25,645 bases of DNA from NCBI GenBank assembly GCA_937958785.1, contig CALGMY010000050.1, positions 1 to 25,645 on the forward strand, read 5' to 3'. This document shows positions 21,659-25,645 of this stretch, piece by piece (the stretch's first letter is position 1; every line of letters begins with the position of its first letter). A program made the translations under genes and the position numbers. Under the pieces are notes generated by a model. That model did no database searches, had not been told where the DNA came from, and saw only the letters and a program-made list of their open reading frames with translations. The DNA comes from an uncultured Gammaproteobacteria bacterium. Lineage in GTDB: Bacteria; Pseudomonadota; Gammaproteobacteria; Steroidobacterales; GCA-2729495.

Positions 21659-23119
21659 ATGCCCCGCAGGGAAAGGACTCACTGCCACGTCGCCGGGGTG
21701 CCCGGCGCGCTGCTCGCGGCGCTGATGGCGTTCGCCGCGACCGCCGGTGCCGCGCCCCAGACGTCGCTGCCGGCGACGGTCAATCGGGTCCTCGTGCAGA
21801 AGAAACTCCCCGAGGCCTCGGTCAGTGCGTTCGTCCAGCGCGTCGGCGCTCCGGAGCCGCTGCTGGCCTTCAATGCCGATATCGCGCGCAACCCGGCCTC
21901 GGTCGTGAAGCTGGTGACCACCTTCGCCGCGCTGCAGGCCCTCGGGCCCGCCTACCAATGGCGGACCGAGGTGTTCGCCGACGGGCGCCTCGAGGCCGGG
22001 ACCCTGCAGGGGGACCTGCTCCTCAAGGGCTATGGCGACCCGTACCTCGTCACCGAGCGCCTCTGGCTGCTGCAGCGGGAGTTGCGCAACCGGGGGCTGC
22101 GTTCCATCGAGGGCGACCTCGTCATCGACAACACCTGGTTCGCCCGCGAGGAGCTCGATCCGGGCGCCTTCGACGGCCAGACGTACCGGGCCTACAACGC
22201 CCTGCCGGATGCGCTGCTGGTGAACTACCAGGCGGTGAATTTCCTCTTCCGTCCCGACGCCCGTCGCGGGCGGGTCGAGATCCTGGCGGATCCGGTCCTC
22301 GCCAACCTCGAGGTCCGCAACAACATGCGCCTGGTGCGCGGCGGTTGCGGCGCCGCCAAGAGCGGCATCAGCATGGTCGTGGGCGCCACGGAAACCCGCC
22401 CCCGGGTCACCTTCTCCGGCGCCCTCGCGAGCAACTGCGCCGAATACCAGTTGCTCCGTTCCATCCTCGACGGCCCGTCCTTCGCCTACGGCGCCTTCCG
22501 CGGCCTGTGGGAGGAGCAGGGCGGCTCGCTCACCGGCGGTGCCCGCCAGGGGCAGGTTCCGCCGGGCAAGCAGCCCTTCCTCACCTTCCGGTCGCCGCCG
22601 CTTGCCGAAGTCATCCGGTCGGTGAACAAGTTCAGCAACAACGTGATGACGCGCCAGATCTTCCTGACGCTGGGTGCGGAGCAGTTCGGGCCGCCGGGAA
22701 CGCTCGACAAGGCCGCCCGCGCCACGGCGGAGGCGCTGGCCAGCCGGGGCCTGCGCTTCCCGGAGCTCCAGATGGGGAACGGTGCCGGGCTGGCCCGCTC
22801 CACCCGCATCTCCGCCGCCAGCATGGGGAAGCTGCTTCTTGCGGCCCACGCGAGCCCCTTCCAGCCGGAGTTCCAGGCGTCCCTGTCCATCGCCGGCCTG
22901 GACGGGACCACCCGCAAGCGCTTTGGCCGTGACCCCCTCGCGGGGGACATGCACCTCAAGACAGGCACCCTGAACGGGGTCTCGTCGATCGCGGGCTTCG
23001 TGCACGGCGCCGACGGGGCCGACTACGCCGTCGTCATGATCGTGAACGACCCCAAGGCCACCTGGGGCGGGGGCCAGGAGGCCCAGAACGCCCTCCTGCG
23101 CTGGGTCCATCAGCGCTAG
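21659..23119 (+). CDS. dacB: D-alanyl-D-alanine carboxypeptidase/endopeptidase (PBP4 family, S13)
   Basis: This 486-aa periplasmic peptidoglycan hydrolase trims or cuts D-Ala cross-links. A signal peptide covers about the first 32 residues (VPGALLAALMAFAATAGAA). The penicillin-binding triad is intact: S81xxK84 in NPASVVKL, S326-N-N in VNKFSNNVMTRQ, and K434-T-G in LKTGTLNG. The large insertion between the first two motifs, typical of PBP4, is present (about 85-325). The ATG at 21659 was chosen because the longer open frame overlaps the HAD gene and the signal peptide begins here; the ribosome binding site is weak. A GC-rich inverted repeat GGGGACGGTCCCC lies about 40 bp upstream. Confidence 0.93.
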   Translation: MPRRERTHCHVAGVPGALLAALMAFAATAGAAPQTSLPATVNRVLVQKKLPEASVSAFVQRVGAPEPLLAFNADIARNPASVVKLVTTFAALQALGPAYQWRTEVFADGRLEAGTLQGDLLLKGYGDPYLVTERLWLLQRELRNRGLRSIEGDLVIDNTWFAREELDPGAFDGQTYRAYNALPDALLVNYQAVNFLFRPDARRGRVEILADPVLANLEVRNNMRLVRGGCGAAKSGISMVVGATETRPRVTFSGALASNCAEYQLLRSILDGPSFAYGAFRGLWEEQGGSLTGGARQGQVPPGKQPFLTFRSPPLAEVIRSVNKFSNNVMTRQIFLTLGAEQFGPPGTLDKAARATAEALASRGLRFPELQMGNGAGLARSTRISAASMGKLLLAAHASPFQPEFQASLSIAGLDGTTRKRFGRDPLAGDMHLKTGTLNGVSSIAGFVHGADGADYAVVMIVNDPKATWGGGQEAQNALLRWVHQR

Positions 23120-23154
23120 AATCGCCCCCGACGCCAACCCTGCAGGGAACCCCC

Positions 23155-23493
23155 ATGAAGCTCGTCACCGCCATCATCAAGCCGTTCCGCCTCGACGACG
23201 TGCGCAACGCGCTGTCGGAAGTCGGGGTCAATGGCATGACCGTTACCGAGGTCAAGGGCTTCGGCCGCCAGCGAGGTCACACGGAACTGTACCGGGGTGC
23301 CGAGTACGTCGTGGACTTCCTGCCCAAGTCCAAGGTCGAGGTCGCCGTGGCCGATGAACTCGTCGAGCGGGTGATCGAGGCCATCAGCAACGCCGCCCGC
23401 ACGGGCAAGGTGGGTGACGGCAAGATCTTCGTCACGGACCTGCACCAGTCCCTCCGGATCCGCACCGGCGAGACGGGCGACAACGCCCTGTAG
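23155..23493 (+). CDS. glnK: PII nitrogen regulatory protein
   Basis: This 112-aa PII signal protein senses 2-oxoglutarate, ATP/ADP and, through uridylylation, glutamine. The T-loop carries GHTELYRGAEYVVDFLPK with the modification site Tyr51. The B-loop TGKVGDGKIFV and the C-loop are complete. The length is the family standard of 112. It is named glnK rather than glnB because amtB follows 38 bp downstream; GlnK blocks AmtB when nitrogen is plentiful. AGGGAA precedes the ATG. Its TAG stop belongs to a REP element. No clear NtrC or sigma-54 site lies in the 35 bp upstream. Confidence 0.96.
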   Translation: MKLVTAIIKPFRLDDVRNALSEVGVNGMTVTEVKGFGRQRGHTELYRGAEYVVDFLPKSKVEVAVADELVERVIEAISNAARTGKVGDGKIFVTDLHQSLRIRTGETGDNAL

Positions 23494-23512
23494 GAGCGCC
23501 TCCAGGCGCGAT
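23490..23512 (+). repeat. REP element at the glnK stop codon
   Basis: GTAGGAGCGCCTCCAGGCGC plus GAT is the same element as at 16239 with one base changed. Its GTAG head provides the TAG stop of glnK. It occupies most of the glnK-amtB spacer, so it sits inside the operon and could affect mRNA stability between the two genes. Confidence 0.85.
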
Positions 23513-23531
23513 ATCCCGGGAGCACCACCCC

Positions 23532-24764
23532 ATGCCCGTCATCAACAGCGGCGACACCGCCTGGCTGCTCAGCGCCACGGCCCTGGTCCTGTTCATGACC
23601 CTGCCGGGTCTCGCCCTGTTCTACGGCGGCCTGGTCCGCAGCCGGAACGTGCTGTCGGTGCTGATGCAGTGCTTCGCCATCGCGGCGGTCACGTCGCTGG
23701 TGTGGCTTGTGGCCGGCTACAGCCTGGTCTTCGGTGACGGCGGGGCGGCCCAGGCGGCCATCGGCGGGCTGGGCAAGGCCTTCCTCGCCGGCATGACCCC
23801 TGACAGCGTCTCGGGCACGGTTCCCGAGACCGTGTTCGCCATGTTCCAGCTCACCTTCGCCATCATCACGCCGGCGCTGGTGGTGGGCGCCTTTGCCGAG
23901 CGCATGCGTTTCGGCGCCATGCTCCTGTTCTCGACGCTGTGGCTGCTGCTGGTCTACCTGCCGGTGGCCCACTGGGTGTGGGGCGGTGGCTGGCTGGCCC
24001 AGATGAAGTTCCTGGACTTCGCGGGGGGCGCGGTCGTCCACATCAACGCGGGCATCGCCGCCCTGGTGGCGGCCCTTGTCATCGGCAACCGGCGGGGGTT
24101 CCCCGGGACGGCCATGCCGCCCCACAACCTGCCCGCGACCGTCACCGGGGCCGGCATGCTCTGGGTGGGCTGGTTCGGGTTCAACGCCGGTAGCGCGCTG
24201 GCAGCGAACGGGTCGGCCGGCATGGCCATGCTGGTCACGCACACCGCCGCCGCCGCCGGTTGCGTCGCCTGGATGGCCCATGAATGGTTGCGCTTCGGCA
24301 AGCCCAGCGTTCTCGGCATCGTCACCGGCATGGTGGCGGGCCTTGGCACCATCACGCCGGCCTCCGGCTACGTGGGCCCGGCGGGCGCCCTGGTGATCGG
24401 GCTGGCGGCGGGAACCGTGTGTTTCTGGGCAACCCAGTACCTGAAGCGCCGCCTCGCCATCGATGATTCGCTCGATGTGTTTCCCGTGCACGGGGTCGGC
24501 GGGATCATGGGCACCCTCCTGACCGGCGTGTTCGGCGCCACCGCACTCGGGGGCATCGGCCATCCGGACGGGCGTTCCATCGGCGCCCAGCTGGGCGTCC
24601 AGTTGATCGGCACCGTCGCCACCCTCGCCTGGTCCGGGGGCATGACCTGGCTGCTGCTGAAGTTCACCGGGGCCCTGACCCCGCTCCGGGTGACGGCCGA
24701 GCAGGAGAACGAGGGCCTCGACCTCGTCTGCCACGAGGAACGCGGCTACAACATCACGTCGTAG
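23532..24764 (+). CDS. amtB: Ammonium transporter
   Basis: The 410-aa membrane channel has eleven predicted helices and the Amt family pore residues. The twin His are His170 in AGGAVVHINAG and His320 in FPVHGVGG, and the Phe gate lies in QLTFAIITPAL. The C-terminal cytosolic tail ends HEERGYNITS, including the ERGY-type segment that contacts GlnK. No cleavable signal peptide is obvious, unlike in E. coli. GGGAG precedes the ATG at a suitable distance. It is the second gene of glnK-amtB. Its TAG stop is the head of a degenerate REP. Confidence 0.95.
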   Translation: MPVINSGDTAWLLSATALVLFMTLPGLALFYGGLVRSRNVLSVLMQCFAIAAVTSLVWLVAGYSLVFGDGGAAQAAIGGLGKAFLAGMTPDSVSGTVPETVFAMFQLTFAIITPALVVGAFAERMRFGAMLLFSTLWLLLVYLPVAHWVWGGGWLAQMKFLDFAGGAVVHINAGIAALVAALVIGNRRGFPGTAMPPHNLPATVTGAGMLWVGWFGFNAGSALAANGSAGMAMLVTHTAAAAGCVAWMAHEWLRFGKPSVLGIVTGMVAGLGTITPASGYVGPAGALVIGLAAGTVCFWATQYLKRRLAIDDSLDVFPVHGVGGIMGTLLTGVFGATALGGIGHPDGRSIGAQLGVQLIGTVATLAWSGGMTWLLLKFTGALTPLRVTAEQENEGLDLVCHEERGYNITS

Positions 24765-24829
24765 GAGCGCCCTTGAGAAGCGCCCGTAGGAGCGCCTTCA
24801 GGCGCGATCGCGGCTGAAGCCGCTCCTAC
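24761..24829. repeat. REP cluster: degenerate REP plus inverted REP pair (REPIN-like)
   Basis: A degenerate copy (GTAGGAGCGCCC..., 24761-24785) is followed by a complete GTAGGAGCGCCTTCAGGCGC copy from 24786, and an inverted copy ending CCGCTCCTAC at 24829. The 24786-24829 pair is almost a perfect palindrome, as in REPIN/BIME elements moved by RAYT transposases. It separates convergent amtB and msrQ and may serve as a bidirectional terminator. It gives amtB its stop codon and msrQ its last ten codons. Confidence 0.88.
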
Positions 24830-25418
24830 GTGCCACCCAGAGGCGGTAGCCCAGCAGCGCCGCCAGGATGGCGCAGTAGACCAGCGGCTCCCGGACGTCC
24901 TTCTTCACCAGCCAGTAGAAGTGCCAGCAGCCCAGGAGGGCGGCGGGGTAGATGAGCCGGTGCAGGCGGAGCCAGCGGGATCCGAGCCGCCGCCGCCAGC
25001 CCGCGGTGGAGGTCACCGCCAACGGAACGAGCAGCAGGAAACCGGCGAGGCCGATGGTGATGTAGGGCCGCTTCGCGATGTCCTCCAGGATCAGCGCCAG
25101 GTCGAGCCCCCGGTCCAGCAGGAAGTAGGTGACGAAGTGCAGGGCCAGGTACGCGAAGCTCCACAGGCCGAGCAGGCGCCGGAACTGAAGGGGTAGAGGC
25201 GAGCCCGTGAGCCCGCGGAGCGGGGTCATGGCCAGGGTCGCGAGCAGCAGCCGCAGGCCCCACTCGCCGAGCACGTCCCGGATCACGAGCTGGGGATTCG
25301 GCCCGAGGCGCAGGCCCGCCACCTCGAAGAGCTGCAGCAGCAGCACGACGAGGGGCAGGGCGCAGGCGAGGTGGGCGAGGGGCCGCCACAGCAGGCGGAC
25401 CTGGCGCTGGCTGACCAT
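24798..25418 (-). CDS. msrQ: Heme-binding membrane subunit of methionine sulfoxide reductase
   Basis: This 206-aa inner-membrane b-type cytochrome feeds electrons to periplasmic MsrP. About six hydrophobic helices are present. Typical family segments are LLLATLAMTPLRGLTG, RRLLGLWSFAYLALHFVTY, KRPYITIGLAGFLLLVPLAVTS and RLHRLIYPAALLGCWHFYW, which hold the expected heme-ligand His. I chose ATG 25418 (MVSQRQVRLLW); the longer frame adds a non-homologous, proline-rich stretch overlapping the gap to msrP. The last ten residues, RRSGFSRDRA, are encoded by a REP element and are not part of the conserved core. It follows msrP by 25 bp on the same strand. Confidence 0.93.
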   Translation of the reverse strand: MVSQRQVRLLWRPLAHLACALPLVVLLLQLFEVAGLRLGPNPQLVIRDVLGEWGLRLLLATLAMTPLRGLTGSPLPLQFRRLLGLWSFAYLALHFVTYFLLDRGLDLALILEDIAKRPYITIGLAGFLLLVPLAVTSTAGWRRRLGSRWLRLHRLIYPAALLGCWHFYWLVKKDVREPLVYCAILAALLGYRLWVARRSGFSRDRA

Positions 25419-25443
25419 GGTGGCAGGCGCCCCGGGCGGGGGC

Positions 25444-25645
25444 TCAGTAGTACTTGGTGAGGTCGAGGCCCTTGTACAGCGATGCCACCTGGCCGGCATA
25501 GCCGTTGAAGGGCAGGGTCGGCTGCCGCTCGGCGAACAGGCTGCCGAAGCCCGAGCTGGCCCGCCGCTCCGTCGCCTGGCTCCACCGGGGGTGATCGACC
25601 GCCGGGTTCACGTTGGCGTAGAAGCCGTACTCGTCGGGGGCCGCC
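25444..25645 (-). CDS. msrP: Methionine sulfoxide reductase catalytic subunit, C-terminal 66 residues
   Basis: The 5' part lies beyond the right edge. The visible end reads PDEYGFYANVNPAVDHPRW, SQATERR, QPTLPFNGYAGQVASLYKGL and ends DLTKYY before a TGA at 25446-25444. This matches the C-terminus of MsrP (YedY), the periplasmic molybdopterin enzyme that repairs oxidized Met in envelope proteins. The tandem with msrQ is the standard arrangement. The Mo-ligand Cys and Tat signal are outside the window. Confidence 0.93.
   Translation of the reverse strand, partial: AAPDEYGFYANVNPAVDHPRWSQATERRASSGFGSLFAERQPTLPFNGYAGQVASLYKGLDLTKYY

Noticed and set aside
23060..23155. NtrC or sigma-54 control site upstream of glnK
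   Set aside because: A GG-N10-GC pair can be found near 23101 but without TGGCAC or TTGC context, so it does not rise above chance.

Overview
The window is GC-rich bacterial chromosome, densely coding on both strands. TonB-dependent outer-membrane receptors, a PEP-CTERM/exosortase-type surface protein, REP elements of the GTAGGAGCG type, MsrP/MsrQ and a PII-AmtB pair together suggest a Gammaproteobacterium, perhaps near Xanthomonadales, Steroidobacterales or Woeseiales. The taxon is an inference; there is no rRNA marker here.

Layout. (1) 1-4654, minus strand: an envelope cluster of a small outer-membrane beta-barrel, an exported protein with tandem Ig-like repeats and a C-terminal sorting tail, and a TonB-dependent receptor that runs off the left edge. 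(2) 5005-9474, plus strand: an NAD(P)-binding atypical SDR, a BtuB-like TonB receptor and a GH3-family acyl-adenylating enzyme, tightly spaced. (3) 9703-10338, plus: a VPxPA-type PEP-CTERM protein with a GTG start, meeting head-on (10340-11437, minus) a nitrilase-superfamily protein that lacks the usual catalytic Cys and Lys. (4) 11541-16242, plus: a three-gene 2-oxoacid oxidoreductase operon with its own FAD/NADPH/ferredoxin electron-transfer subunit, then a dienelactone-hydrolase lipoprotein and a PGPGW membrane protein. (5) 17414-18055, minus: a CnoX-like thioredoxin. (6) 18056-18418: a non-coding region discussed below. (7) 18419-23119, plus: a PAS-PAS-AAA+-HTH sigma-54 activator, a CDP-alcohol phosphatidyltransferase, a HAD phosphatase and a PBP4-type D,D-carboxypeptidase. 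(8) 23155-24764, plus: PII and AmtB. (9) 24798-right edge, minus: msrQ and the 3' end of msrP. REP elements lie at the 3' ends of korB, glnK, amtB and msrQ and supply their stop codons or C-terminal residues.

The most interesting region is the gap between cnoX and the sigma-54 activator. On the minus strand it carries a near-consensus -24/-12 promoter, then about 172 nt with no protein-coding look, then a strong Rho-independent terminator ending in seven T. The predicted RNA folds into three hairpins whose apical loops are almost pure C (16, 8 and 8 nt). Upstream of the promoter lie three copies of a CGGAAAtCCG-type site, and the divergently transcribed neighbour is a sigma-54 enhancer-binding protein. 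This looks like a complete module of sensor-activator, UAS, sigma-54 promoter and C-rich-loop small RNA. Loop 1 is perfectly complementary over 8 nt to the G-rich ribosome binding site of the PEP-CTERM gene at 9703 in the same window, and the neighbouring cnoX start is preceded by GGGGGG. The inferred model is that the activator senses a signal through its PAS domains, switches on the RNA, and the RNA blocks translation of mRNAs with G-rich ribosome binding sites. All of this is read from sequence and has no experimental or database support here.
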